From: Oribacterium sp. oral taxon 102
Lineage (GTDB): Bacteria > Bacillota > Clostridia > Lachnospirales > Lachnospiraceae
Direction: 5' to 3'
DNA length: 64,000 bases
Assembly: GCF_013394775.1 (NCBI RefSeq)
Contig: NZ_JABXYT010000001.1
Span: 262,501 to 326,500 of the forward strand
The notes under the pieces are model-generated. The model saw only the letters and a list, made by a program, of their open reading frames with translations, did not search any database and had not been told where the DNA came from. Below, piece by piece: positions 1-10,112 of this stretch (position 1 is the first letter of the stretch; the number at the start of each line of letters is the position of its first letter). The translations under genes were made by a program, and so were the position numbers.

Positions 1-36
1 TACGCCATTATTGTCAAGCCGTTTTCAAAACTTCTC

Positions 37-2550
37 TCAGCCCTCATCCACCGGTGAAAGCCCTGAAGACTCACTCTCCACAGTCTCTTCCTCTTCCGTA
101 TCGACAGAGCTCTCCCTCACCTTCGCTATAGAAGCAATCACGGTTTCTCCCTCCCGGTCGATATCCATGAACTTCACGCCGGAGGCATTTCTGCCGATCG
201 GACGTACATCAGAAAGACGCATCCGAATAATAACGCCCTCTGTGGTAATCAGCATGATTTCTCTATCCTGATCGCAGAGCTTGAAGCCGACAAGCTCTCC
301 TGTCTTTTCTGTGATCCGATAGCAGATCAGCCCCTTTCCGTTTCGGTTCTGCCGCTTAAATTCCTCGACATTTGTGAGCTTACCATAGCCTCTCTCGGAG
401 ATGACGAGTGCATTCTGCCCCTGAGAGAGCTTCTGCATCCCGATAACCTCATCTCCCTCGGAGAGACGAATCCCGCCGACGCCCATAGAGGAACGCCCGG
501 TCACACGAATATCGGACTCATTGAAACGAATCGCCATGCCGCGGCGGGTAACCAGCATAATATCCTCTCCCTTATCCACGAGCTTCGCCTCGATCAGCTG
601 ATCCCCCTCCTTCAGAGAAATCGCAATCAGTCCGTTCTTCCGGACATTCGAGTACTGGGAAATCGGCGTTTTCTTTACCATACCGCTCCGTGTGGTCAAC
701 AGGAGATACTGTTCACTGTCATAGTCGCGGAGACAGAAGGAGGCGTTCACCTTCTCCTCCGGCTGCAATTGCAGGAGATTTACCAGCGCGGTGCCTCTTG
801 CCGTCCGAGATGCCTCCGGAATCTCGTAGCCCTTGATCCGGAAGCAGCGTCCCATATTGGTGAAGAACATGACGTAATGATGATTTGTCGTCATGAAGAG
901 ATCCTCGATATAGTCGTCCTCTATCGTCTGCATCCCCTTGATGCCCTTGCCGCCGCGGTTCTGTGCACGGAAGTTCTCCGGTGACATCCGCTTAATATAG
1001 CCCTTTCTCGTCCCGGCAATCACGATATCATCGTCCGCGATCAGATCCTCGTCATCGAGAGAATCATCATAGCCAAACTGCGTCATGCGATCGCTGCCGT
1101 ATTTCTCGGCGACAGTATCCAGCTCCTCCCGAATCACGCCGAGCAGCTTGTTTGAATCTCCCAAAATCTCCTGATAGTAGGCGATTCGCCTCTCCAGCTC
1201 CTCATACTCCGCCTGCAGTCTGCCTCTTTCCAGTCCGGTCAGGGCACGAAGACGCATATCCACGATCGCCTGCGCCTGCGCATCGCTGAAGCCGAAGCGC
1301 TCGATCAGGCTCTGCTTCGCGCTCTCGACATTCTCCGCCGCACGGATAATCCGGACAATCTCATCGATATGATCCAGTGCCTTCAGCAGTCCCTCCAGAA
1401 TATGCGCTCTCTCCTGACACTTGTTCAGGTCATAGCGGGTTCGGCGCGTGACGACATTGACCTGATGCTTCAGAAATTCCTCCAGCATCTGCTGCAGATT
1501 CAGGATGCGCGGCTCTCCGTTCACGATACAGAGCATGATGACGCCGAAGGTATCCTGCAGCTGGGTATGCTTATAAAGCTGGTTCAGGATCACATTCGGA
1601 TTGGCATCCTTCCGAAGCTCGATGTTAATCTTCGCATCCGATCCCTTGCCTGCCGCGTCATTGATGTAGGTAATGCCGTCGATCTTTTTGTCTTTGACAA
1701 GATCCGCGATCTTCTCGATTACACGGGAGCGGCAAACGAGGTACGGCAGCTCCTTCACGACAATGCGGTGCTTACCGTTATTCATCGGCTCGATCTCGCA
1801 GACCGCCCGCATCTTGATCTTGCCCCTGCCGCTCCGGTACGCCTCCTCTATACCCTTCCTACCGAGAATTTGCGCACCCGTCGGGAAATCCGGTCCCTTT
1901 ACGACCCGAAGCAGCTCCGTGATCTCTGTCTGCCTCCCCGCGATCCGATCCTCAATCAGCAGATCCACCGCAGCGACCACCTCCCGGAGATTATGCGGCG
2001 GGATATTCGTCGCCATGCCGACGGCGATTCCGGTCGCGCCGTTCACGAGCAGATTCGGAAAACGCGCCGGCAGCACGGTCGGCTCGTCATACTCATTTGA
2101 AAAGTTCGGAATAAAGTCGACGGTATCCTTGTTGATGCCGGAAAGCATCTCTGCTGCGAGCCGGGACATCTTCGCCTCCGTATACCGCATCGCCGCCGGC
2201 CCGTCTCCGTCATCGGAGCCGAAATTTCCCTGCTTGTCAATGAGGACATGCCGCATAGACCACGGCTGTCCCATATAGACGAGTGCGCCGTAGATGGAGG
2301 AATCGCCGTGCGGGTGATACTTACCCATAGTTTCCCCTACAATCGTCGCGCACTTCTTCGTCTTTTTATCCGGCGTGACCCCCAGAGACTGGAGGGCATA
2401 CAGCACCCTTCTCTGCACCGGCTTCAGTCCGTCGCGGACATCCGGAATCGCTCTCGACACGATTACGCTCATGGCATAGTCAATATAAGAGTTTTCCATT
2501 GTCTTTTTCAGATCAACGTCCTGTACCTTGTCAAAAATATTCGGCTCCAA
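37..2550 (-). CDS. gyrA: DNA gyrase subunit A
   Basis: This is the DNA-cleaving subunit of gyrase, which with GyrB introduces negative supercoils. The start chosen is a TTG at 2548-2550 (837 aa, beginning M/L-EPNIFDKV), because an AGGAGGGG ribosome site lies about 7 nt upstream; an in-frame ATG at 2596-2598 has no such site. The catalytic tyrosine is about residue 123 in AAMRYTEAK. A GyrA box (QNRGGKG) marks the start of the C-terminal wrapping domain. The quinolone region reads HPHGDSSIYG, with glycine at about residue 88 where most GyrA proteins carry Asp or Glu. It follows gyrB with a gap of about 120 nt and no visible terminator. Confidence 0.95.
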   Translation of the reverse strand: MEPNIFDKVQDVDLKKTMENSYIDYAMSVIVSRAIPDVRDGLKPVQRRVLYALQSLGVTPDKKTKKCATIVGETMGKYHPHGDSSIYGALVYMGQPWSMRHVLIDKQGNFGSDDGDGPAAMRYTEAKMSRLAAEMLSGINKDTVDFIPNFSNEYDEPTVLPARFPNLLVNGATGIAVGMATNIPPHNLREVVAAVDLLIEDRIAGRQTEITELLRVVKGPDFPTGAQILGRKGIEEAYRSGRGKIKMRAVCEIEPMNNGKHRIVVKELPYLVCRSRVIEKIADLVKDKKIDGITYINDAAGKGSDAKINIELRKDANPNVILNQLYKHTQLQDTFGVIMLCIVNGEPRILNLQQMLEEFLKHQVNVVTRRTRYDLNKCQERAHILEGLLKALDHIDEIVRIIRAAENVESAKQSLIERFGFSDAQAQAIVDMRLRALTGLERGRLQAEYEELERRIAYYQEILGDSNKLLGVIREELDTVAEKYGSDRMTQFGYDDSLDDEDLIADDDIVIAGTRKGYIKRMSPENFRAQNRGGKGIKGMQTIEDDYIEDLFMTTNHHYVMFFTNMGRCFRIKGYEIPEASRTARGTALVNLLQLQPEEKVNASFCLRDYDSEQYLLLTTRSGMVKKTPISQYSNVRKNGLIAISLKEGDQLIEAKLVDKGEDIMLVTRRGMAIRFNESDIRVTGRSSMGVGGIRLSEGDEVIGMQKLSQGQNALVISERGYGKLTNVEEFKRQNRNGKGLICYRITEKTGELVGFKLCDQDREIMLITTEGVIIRMRLSDVRPIGRNASGVKFMDIDREGETVIASIAKVRESSVDTEEEETVESESSGLSPVDEG

Positions 2551-2595
2551 AGCTGCCCCTCCTGTCGCTGCACTGCTTCCCATGCTTTGAGGAAG

Positions 2596-2640
2596 CACTA
2601 ATTATTCATGAATTACGCACCACTGGCATGTATTTCAAAA
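2596..2640. repeat. Possible remnant of a dispersed MITE-like repeat
   Basis: Read on the minus strand, this short stretch between gyrB and gyrA resembles the repeat at 61321-61358. Both share GTGCGT, CATGAATAA and an AGTG-TTCC end in the same order, with a few gaps. It is degenerate and could be chance, but it sits, like the other copies, immediately beside a gene end. Confidence 0.3.
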
Positions 2641-2673
2641 GACAATCTCACAGGACTCTGTATTTTTGCAGAA

Positions 2674-4677
<2,004 letters not shown>

Positions 4678-4702
4678 TCACCGTAATCCGGTCTGGTTGT
4701 TT

Positions 4703-4732
4703 ATTATACACTTTTTTTCAAAATGAGTTCAA
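4703..4732 (-). promoter_or_regulatory. Likely sigma-A promoter of gyrB
   Basis: On the minus strand TTGAAC (4727-4732) and TATAAT (4703-4708) are separated by 18 nt. The -35 box overlaps the recF stop codon, and the gyrB GTG lies about 60 nt downstream. Confidence 0.6.
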
Positions 4733-5853
4733 GTTTTGCGGCTCTGTCCCGTTTTCTGCGGCATGGTTTCCATTCCCATTTCTACCCTGCCCTCCTCTAC
4801 CCGGAACAGCGCGTCAATATGAAAACGATTCTCTATGAAGTCGTCCAGACCGGTACAGGTGATGATATTTTGGGTATCCCGCAGGGTTTTCAGAAGATAG
4901 TTCTGCCGCTTACTGTCAAGCTCCGAAAGTACATCATCCAGAAGCAAAATCGGACTGTCATCCAGAAGCTCCCTGACCAGCTCGATCTCCGAGAGCTTCA
5001 GAGACAGCGCCGCCGTTCTTTGCTGTCCCTGCGAGCCGAACTTCCGGATATCCCTCTCATTGATCATGAAGCGAATGTCGTCCCGGTGGGGACCGAGCAG
5101 GGAAATATGCTGTCTGAGCTCCGCAGCGCGGATCGCCGTGAGCTTTTCCCCGAACTCCGCAGCGGAAACGCTCTGTTCATAGGACAGGATCAGACGCTCC
5201 CGTCCGCCGCTCAGGCTGGAATGAAGCTCCGCCGTCCTCCGTCCGAGCCGCTCGATAAAACGCGCCCGCGCTTCGATAATCCTGCCTCCGTAATCTGTCA
5301 GCTCCTTGTCCCATGCTGACAGCGTATCCTGAAGAGAAGGCTTGTACAGGATATCCCGAAGCAGCCTGTTTCTCTGATTCAGAACCCGATTGTAGCATGT
5401 CAGATCATGAAGGTAGAGTCTGTCCAGCTGACAAAGCTCCAGATCCAGAAAACGCCGCCGCATCGCCGGCCCATCCTTGATAAGACTCAGATCCTCCGGA
5501 GAAAAGCAGACCACATTGGCGATGCCGAAGAGCTCGGACGCTTTCCTGATCGGAACCTCATCAATAGCGATGCCCTTCGTCTTATTTTTCTTGAGATGCA
5601 GATCGATACGATACGGTACGCCGCGTTTTCGGACTGTCATCTTGATATGCGCTTCTTCCGCACCGAAGCGGATCAGGTCCCGATCCCGGCTCATCCGATA
5701 GGATTTCGAGGTCGATGCCATGAAAACCGCTTCCAGCAGATTCGTCTTTCCCTGCGCATTGTCCCCGTAGAAAATATTCGTACCGGGATTCAGGCGGAGA
5801 GAAAGCGAGTCATAATTGCGGTAGTCCTGTAGTTCAATGGCCTCGATAATCAT
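4729..5853 (-). CDS. recF: DNA replication and repair protein RecF
   Basis: RecF is an SMC/ABC-like ATPase that loads RecA at single-strand gaps with RecO and RecR. The 374-aa length fits the family. Walker A is GDNAQGKTN at about 30-38, and Walker B with the D-loop is the ILLLDDVLSELD segment near the C-terminus. The ATG at 5851-5853 lies 3 nt after the dnaN stop, so translation is probably coupled to dnaN, as in many Firmicutes origin regions. Confidence 0.95.
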   Translation of the reverse strand: MIIEAIELQDYRNYDSLSLRLNPGTNIFYGDNAQGKTNLLEAVFMASTSKSYRMSRDRDLIRFGAEEAHIKMTVRKRGVPYRIDLHLKKNKTKGIAIDEVPIRKASELFGIANVVCFSPEDLSLIKDGPAMRRRFLDLELCQLDRLYLHDLTCYNRVLNQRNRLLRDILYKPSLQDTLSAWDKELTDYGGRIIEARARFIERLGRRTAELHSSLSGGRERLILSYEQSVSAAEFGEKLTAIRAAELRQHISLLGPHRDDIRFMINERDIRKFGSQGQQRTAALSLKLSEIELVRELLDDSPILLLDDVLSELDSKRQNYLLKTLRDTQNIITCTGLDDFIENRFHIDALFRVEEGRVEMGMETMPQKTGQSRKT

Positions 5854-5856
5854 GGA

Positions 5857-6978
5857 TCAGATCGCGTCCGCATTGAAATTGACCGGCAGGATCATATAAT
5901 TATAGCTTCCCTTATCGTCCCGAATAAACAACGGCGAGCGTGGAATAGACATATAAAGGGAAACCTCCTCCTCCTCTATATTTCGGAGCGCATCCACGAG
6001 AAATCTCGGATTGAAGCCTATCATCAGATCTTTTCCGGTTTTCCGGATCGGAAGCTCCGCATCCATCCGTCCGAGATCTGTACTGATCCTAAGACCGAGC
6101 ACACCATCCTCGATCTTGAAAACCAGAGGCTGCTTATCGTTATCACGGACAAAAATGGTCGAACGCTCGATGGAATCCATGAGCTGCTTTCGATTTACCT
6201 GCACCTTCGTTTCATAGTCCTCAGAAAGCATCTGCGCCACATGGAAATATTCTCCGTCAATTAAACGGGAAACCACAACGGTATCATTGAATGCAAAAAG
6301 GATATGATTTCGGGAAAAATACAGCACAACTTCGTCATAGACACCGCCGGTCAGGATCTTCGAAATCTCATTCAGCGCCTTTCCGGGGACAATCGCCTTC
6401 TGCTTCTCATAGTGATCATTCAGCTTCGTCCTCCGGATGGAGATCCGATGTCCGTCCAGAGAGGTCACAATCAGGGTATCCTCTGAAACCTCGAAGAGCT
6501 CTCCGGTCATTTTCTTATTCGAATCATTCGCGGCGATCGAGAATATTGTCTGGTTAATGATAGTTTTCAGCGTAAACTGTGACAGGGAAACCGATTGATT
6601 TCGATCAATATTCGGCAGCATGGTAAATTCATTACCGTCCTTGCCGGAGATTTTGAAAACAGAGTTTTCGCAGCGGATTACTGTCACATTCCTCTCATCC
6701 GTCTCTATATCAAGGGACAGCTCCTCACTCTGCGGAAGTCTGCGGACAATTTCGGAAAAAAGCTTCGCATCCAGCGCGACCTTGCCCGCTTCGAGAATCT
6801 CTCCCTTGCATATCGTTTCGATTCCGAATTCCGTGTCATTTCCCACCAGACGGATCTGCTCCCGTGAAGCGTCCAGCAGGATACATTCCATGACAGGCAT
6901 GGTTGATTTTGCAGGAACTGCCTTCATTACGATATTGATAGCGGATACGAGGTCATTTTTCTGGAATTTCAGTTTCAT
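5857..6978 (-). CDS. dnaN: DNA polymerase III beta sliding clamp
   Basis: This encodes the ring-shaped processivity clamp, which also recruits many repair proteins. The start is the ATG at 6976-6978 (MKLKFQKNDLVSAI, 373 aa), giving the standard length. A longer frame back to 7080 would run into the DnaA-box region and encode a non-conserved leader, so it was rejected. Three clamp domains are expected, and the C-terminal MILPV motif before the end is typical of clamps. It is transcribed with recF behind dnaA. Confidence 0.95.
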   Translation of the reverse strand: MKLKFQKNDLVSAINIVMKAVPAKSTMPVMECILLDASREQIRLVGNDTEFGIETICKGEILEAGKVALDAKLFSEIVRRLPQSEELSLDIETDERNVTVIRCENSVFKISGKDGNEFTMLPNIDRNQSVSLSQFTLKTIINQTIFSIAANDSNKKMTGELFEVSEDTLIVTSLDGHRISIRRTKLNDHYEKQKAIVPGKALNEISKILTGGVYDEVVLYFSRNHILFAFNDTVVVSRLIDGEYFHVAQMLSEDYETKVQVNRKQLMDSIERSTIFVRDNDKQPLVFKIEDGVLGLRISTDLGRMDAELPIRKTGKDLMIGFNPRFLVDALRNIEEEEVSLYMSIPRSPLFIRDDKGSYNYMILPVNFNADAI

Positions 6979-7027
6979 GGCTTGCCTTTCTTCTTTTTTA
7001 TTATCTTTCAGTAATAGTAATAGGGGC

Positions 7028-7123
7028 TGTGGATAAGTGAAAAAGCGGCAAAAAGCCGCAGAATAGCAGAGGTTATCCACAGGGATAAGTCTGTAGAAAA
7101 CATCTCCCTCTGTGTGTGGATAA
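7028..7123. other. DnaA-box cluster between dnaN and dnaA (incoriC-like half of origin)
   Basis: Three perfect TTATCCACA boxes lie in under 100 bp: complement at 7028-7036, direct at 7073-7081 and complement at 7115-7123. Further near-matches (TGTGGACAA, TGTGGATAT) continue into the 3' end of dnaA at about 7180-7206. Boxes on both sides of dnaA are the arrangement of bipartite origins known from Bacillus. Confidence 0.8.
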
Positions 7124-7130
7124 GATCCAT

Positions 7131-8495
7131 TCAGGGAGATATTTTTTTCTTTAAAGTCTCAACTGTGGATTGCAACTGTGTATTTGTGGACAACTCTGTG
7201 GATATCTTATCGTGTCCGTGCATGATCGTAGTATGATCTCTTCCACCCAGCAGGTCGCCGACCGTTTTCAGCGGAGCATCTGTCAGCTCACGGCAGAGAA
7301 ACATTGCGATCTGTCGGGGAAATACGATTTCCTTATTTTTTCGCTGCGAAGCGAGTTCAATGGTAGTCAGGCTGAAATGCTCGGCGACAGTTTCTATGAT
7401 GAGCTGCGGCGTGACCTCTTTTGGCCCGTCCGGCGTGATGTGGTCGCGGAGCAGCTTCTCTGCGAGATCCAGCGTAATGTTCTTCTTTTCCAGACGGGAC
7501 ATGGCGACGATCTTGGTCAGCGCGCCCTCAAGCTCCCGGACATTGGATTTAATATTGGTTGCGATATAGGTGATGACCTCATCATCGATATTGTAGTTTT
7601 CCAGCTCCTCTTTTTTGCGGAGAATTGCCTTTCTGGTCTCATAGTCCGGCATCTGTATATCAACGGTGAGTCCGACCTCGAAGCGGGAACGAAGCCTGTC
7701 CTCCAGATTGTCGATATCCCGCGGCGGCTTATCAGAGGCGATGATGATCTGTTTTTTGCTCTCATAGAGCGTATTAAAGGTATGGAAGAACTCCTCCTGT
7801 GTTCCTTCCTTACCGATGATGAACTGGATATCGTCGATCAGGAGCACATCCAGCTCCCGATACTTCCGCCGGAATTCCGCAGGGGAAAGGTTGTTTTTAT
7901 TTCGAATGGAATCGACAAATTCATTGATGAAGGTTTCTGAAGTCACGTAACGGATCTTCGCTGCCGGGTTATTTTTCAGGATGAACTGTGCGATCGAATG
8001 CATCAGATGCGTCTTGCCGAGTCCGGCGCCGCCGTAAATATAGAGCGGATTGTAGATGTCTCCCGGAGATTCCGCGACAGCAAGGCTCGCCGCATGGGCG
8101 AGATTATTGGAGGAGCCGACAACGAAGGTATCGAAGGTATAGCGGGGATTCAGATTTGCATCCAGCAGCGCCTGCAGGAAGTCATTGCCGGAGGGCTTCT
8201 TCTTAAGCTGCTTCTCGTGAAGCTTTTGGGCATCCTCTTCTAATAGGAAGCGAATTTTCACGGGAATGCCGGTAACCTCCTCTATGCTTGCCATCAGGAA
8301 GATCATATATTTCTTTTCGATTAGCTTGATATAGCCGGTTTCCGGGATCACAATGATCAGCTCATGGTCGATCAGATCGAAGGGCTCCATGGGAAGGAGC
8401 CAGGTATTGAAGGAAACGTCCATGATGCTGTTTTCTTCCTTCATATGACTCAGAATCTCGGTCCATTTGCTGTTTATGATTTCAAATTCTGTCAT
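7131..8495 (-). CDS. dnaA: Chromosomal replication initiator DnaA
   Basis: DnaA binds the boxes at oriC, forms a helical filament and melts the origin. The 454-aa protein has the N-terminal helicase-interaction domain, an AAA+ core with Walker A GGAGLGKTH and Walker B LLIDDIQF, and the C-terminal helix-turn-helix signature GRDHTTIMHGHDKI. It starts at ATG 8493-8495. DnaA boxes flank it on both sides, which is consistent with autoregulation. Confidence 0.97.
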   Translation of the reverse strand: MTEFEIINSKWTEILSHMKEENSIMDVSFNTWLLPMEPFDLIDHELIIVIPETGYIKLIEKKYMIFLMASIEEVTGIPVKIRFLLEEDAQKLHEKQLKKKPSGNDFLQALLDANLNPRYTFDTFVVGSSNNLAHAASLAVAESPGDIYNPLYIYGGAGLGKTHLMHSIAQFILKNNPAAKIRYVTSETFINEFVDSIRNKNNLSPAEFRRKYRELDVLLIDDIQFIIGKEGTQEEFFHTFNTLYESKKQIIIASDKPPRDIDNLEDRLRSRFEVGLTVDIQMPDYETRKAILRKKEELENYNIDDEVITYIATNIKSNVRELEGALTKIVAMSRLEKKNITLDLAEKLLRDHITPDGPKEVTPQLIIETVAEHFSLTTIELASQRKNKEIVFPRQIAMFLCRELTDAPLKTVGDLLGGRDHTTIMHGHDKISTELSTNTQLQSTVETLKKKISP

Positions 8496-8770
8496 AGGGG
8501 TACTCCAAGATAGATAGTCCTGTCGGATTATGCGGTAAAAGCCCTTTAAATGAAAAGAAAGCCTTTACGCCTTGTAGGGTATTTTACATGATTGTGGATA
8601 AAATAGCAATATGAAGACAGCAGCCTGTGGATAGTTCTCCACAGAAAAAGAGACAAATGGCAGAAAAACGTGGATCAATAAGATTAAATTATTCACTTAT
8701 CCACAATCAATCCACAAAATGTGGACAGAAATTTATACTGTGGATATGTGGAGAAACTTGTGTATAAAAA
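8496..8770. other. Putative oriC (main half) between dnaA and rpmH
   Basis: This 419-bp gene-free stretch (8496-8914) holds TGTGGATAA at 8593-8601, TGTGGATAG at 8626-8634, TTATCCACA at 8697-8705 and TGTGGATAT at 8739-8747, plus weaker TTCTCCACA, ATCCACA and TGTGGA matches. AT-rich runs around 8675-8700 could serve as the unwinding element. Genes to the left all run minus and those to the right run plus, as expected for divergent replication forks starting here. Confidence 0.85.
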
Positions 8771-8774
8771 TGGA

Positions 8775-8803
8775 TTGACGTTTCTGATATCCTTATATAT
8801 AAT
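8775..8803 (+). promoter_or_regulatory. Likely promoter of rpmH
   Basis: TTGACG (8775-8780) and TATAAT (8798-8803) are spaced by exactly 17 nt, upstream of rpmH and just beyond the last DnaA box. Origin firing and rpmH transcription may therefore interact. Confidence 0.8.
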
Positions 8804-8914
8804 ATGTTCCGATGTTTACCCAAAATTAGGTCGCGTTCGGGATTTCTATGAAAAGATAGGATATCGAATAGAGTCCTGAAAAAACATAATTCGAGGAAAG
8901 GGAGGTGTCGGTTC

Positions 8915-9058
8915 ATGCATAAGGGAAAAATGACGTTCCAGCCTAAGACCAGACAGAGAGCGAAGGTTCATGGCTTCAGAGCCAGGATGGCTACAGCAGG
9001 CGGAAGAAAGGTTCTCGCTGCCAGAAGAGCGAAGGGCAGAGCGAAGCTTGCCGTATAA
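8915..9058 (+). CDS. rpmH: 50S ribosomal protein L34
   Basis: This small basic ribosomal protein of 47 aa ([20 protein letters not shown]...) matches the L34 family, with the conserved TFQPK, HGFRARM and [13 protein letters not shown] segments. The ATG at 8915 has GGGAGG about 10 nt upstream. The family usually starts at the equivalent of the second Met (8930), so the first five residues are uncertain. It leads the rpmH-rnpA-yidD-yidC-jag gene row. Confidence 0.96.
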   Translation: MHKGKMTFQPKTRQRAKVHGFRARMATAGGRKVLAARRAKGRAKLAV

Positions 9059-9082
9059 GTTCAGTAAATATACGAGAGACGA

Positions 9083-9105
9083 GGCCGCTTTAAAAGCGGT
9101 CTTTT
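9083..9105 (+). terminator. Attenuator-like hairpin between rpmH and rnpA
   Basis: GGCCGCTTT pairs with AAAGCGGTC and is followed by TTTTGTTT. Partial termination here would give more L34 mRNA than RnpA mRNA, a common need at this locus. Confidence 0.65.
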
Positions 9106-9193
9106 GTTTACATCCGGACTTTTTCGGGAAGAAGGCGCAGTACAGCTGTGCTGCGCAGAGAAGCGGACTGCCTGAGGCAGAGAGAAGATTGAG

Positions 9194-9535
9194 ATGAGAA
9201 GGTTCCCCTCTATTAAGAAGAACAGAGAATTTCAGAATATTTATCACGAGGCGAGATCTTATGCGAACCGGCTGCTCGTGATGTATGTGAAGAAACGGGA
9301 CGGAGAGGGAAGCCGTATCGGGGTTTCGTGTTCGAAGAAGATCGGAAATTCGGTCGTGCGGCATACGGTAACACGAAGACTCCGGGAAATATTCCGCTTG
9401 AACAGAGAAAGGCTGGCGACAGGGGCAGACATCATCGTCGTCGTCCGCAGGAACGCGGAGACGGCAAGCTATCAGGATCTCGAGAAAGCGTATCTCGAGC
9501 TATGCGGCAGGCATCATATCATATTATTGAATTGA
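9194..9535 (+). CDS. rnpA: Ribonuclease P protein component
   Basis: This is the protein cofactor of RNase P, which trims the 5' ends of tRNA precursors. The 113-aa length and the central GVSCSKKIGNSVVRHTVTRR segment match the basic RNR region of the family. The ribosome site is weak (GAGAGAAG about 8 nt upstream), so expression may be low. It is unusually separated from yidD by about 345 nt of hairpin-rich sequence. Confidence 0.93.
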   Translation: MRRFPSIKKNREFQNIYHEARSYANRLLVMYVKKRDGEGSRIGVSCSKKIGNSVVRHTVTRRLREIFRLNRERLATGADIIVVVRRNAETASYQDLEKAYLELCGRHHIILLN

Positions 9536-9880
9536 GAGCTTCGAGTTTGCCTGATGGCAGACTCGGAGCGGACATGACCACTTCTCGAAGAGAAGTGCCT
9601 CCCGAAACAGCCCCCGACCGGAGATCGGGGGAGCCGCGCGGTTGAGCGCAGTTCGAAGGACTGTGCTGCCCCTCTGGCGAAGAGCTTAGAGCGGTTTAAA
9701 GCAATTGCATGCGATTGCCGCCTAAAAGGGAGGTCAGCCGAAGTCTTCCGGACGAGGCTGAGTCCGGAGTGATATGGCACGGACAAAGTCCGTGTCCGGC
9801 GGAGCCGGATTCGCTGAGGGCTACAAGACCGAAGTGAACCTAGCGTGGAATCCTGCCCGAAGGGCAGAATCGGAGGGGCT
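9536..9880. other. Hairpin-rich non-coding region between rnpA and yidD
   Basis: No plausible gene is seen, but at least six stem-loops occur in 345 nt. They are 9542-9565 (10-bp stem counting one G-U pair, TGAT loop), 9579-9597 (8 bp, GAA loop), 9611-9631 (7 bp), 9747-9768 (7 bp), 9778-9794 (7 bp, AAA loop) and 9853-9867 (6 bp, GAA loop). The CGAAGTCTTCCGGA string near 9740 also occurs in the repeat near 19281. It may be a stack of palindromic repeats or a structured transcript; the sequence alone does not decide. Confidence 0.55.
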
Positions 9881-10096
9881 ATGGTATCGAAGGCATTGAT
9901 TGTTTTTATCCGGCTATACCAGAGATTTTTGTCTCCGATGAAGGGCTTCGCACACTGTAAATACACGCCGACCTGTTCTCAATACGCCATTGAGGCAATC
10001 AAAAAGTACGGCTGTGTAAAAGGAACATTGCTGGCAGGATGGAGGCTGCTTCGCTGCAATCCATTCTCCAAAGGCGGATATGATCCTGTTCCCTAA
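9881..10096 (+). CDS. yidD: Membrane protein insertion efficiency factor YidD
   Basis: YidD is a small membrane-associated helper of YidC. The start is ATG 9881 ([19 protein letters not shown], 71 aa), with CGGAGGGG just upstream; an in-frame upstream ATG at 9845 lies in the repeat region and was rejected. Hallmarks are the N-terminal amphipathic helix, the [15 protein letters not shown] cysteine motif and the C-terminal [14 protein letters not shown]. It is followed directly by yidC. Confidence 0.95.
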   Translation: MVSKALIVFIRLYQRFLSPMKGFAHCKYTPTCSQYAIEAIKKYGCVKGTLLAGWRLLRCNPFSKGGYDPVP

Positions 10097-10112
10097 GGAC
10101 GGAGGGCAGAAC

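Noticed and set aside
6979..7080. N-terminal extension of DnaN
   Set aside because: It would translate the DnaA-box region into a non-conserved hydrophobic leader; the internal ATG gives the normal 373-aa clamp.
9536..9880. A coding gene in the rnpA-yidD gap (frames of about 100-150 codons)
   Set aside because: The frames run through palindromes, lack ribosome sites and have no plausible composition; the hairpins explain the region better.
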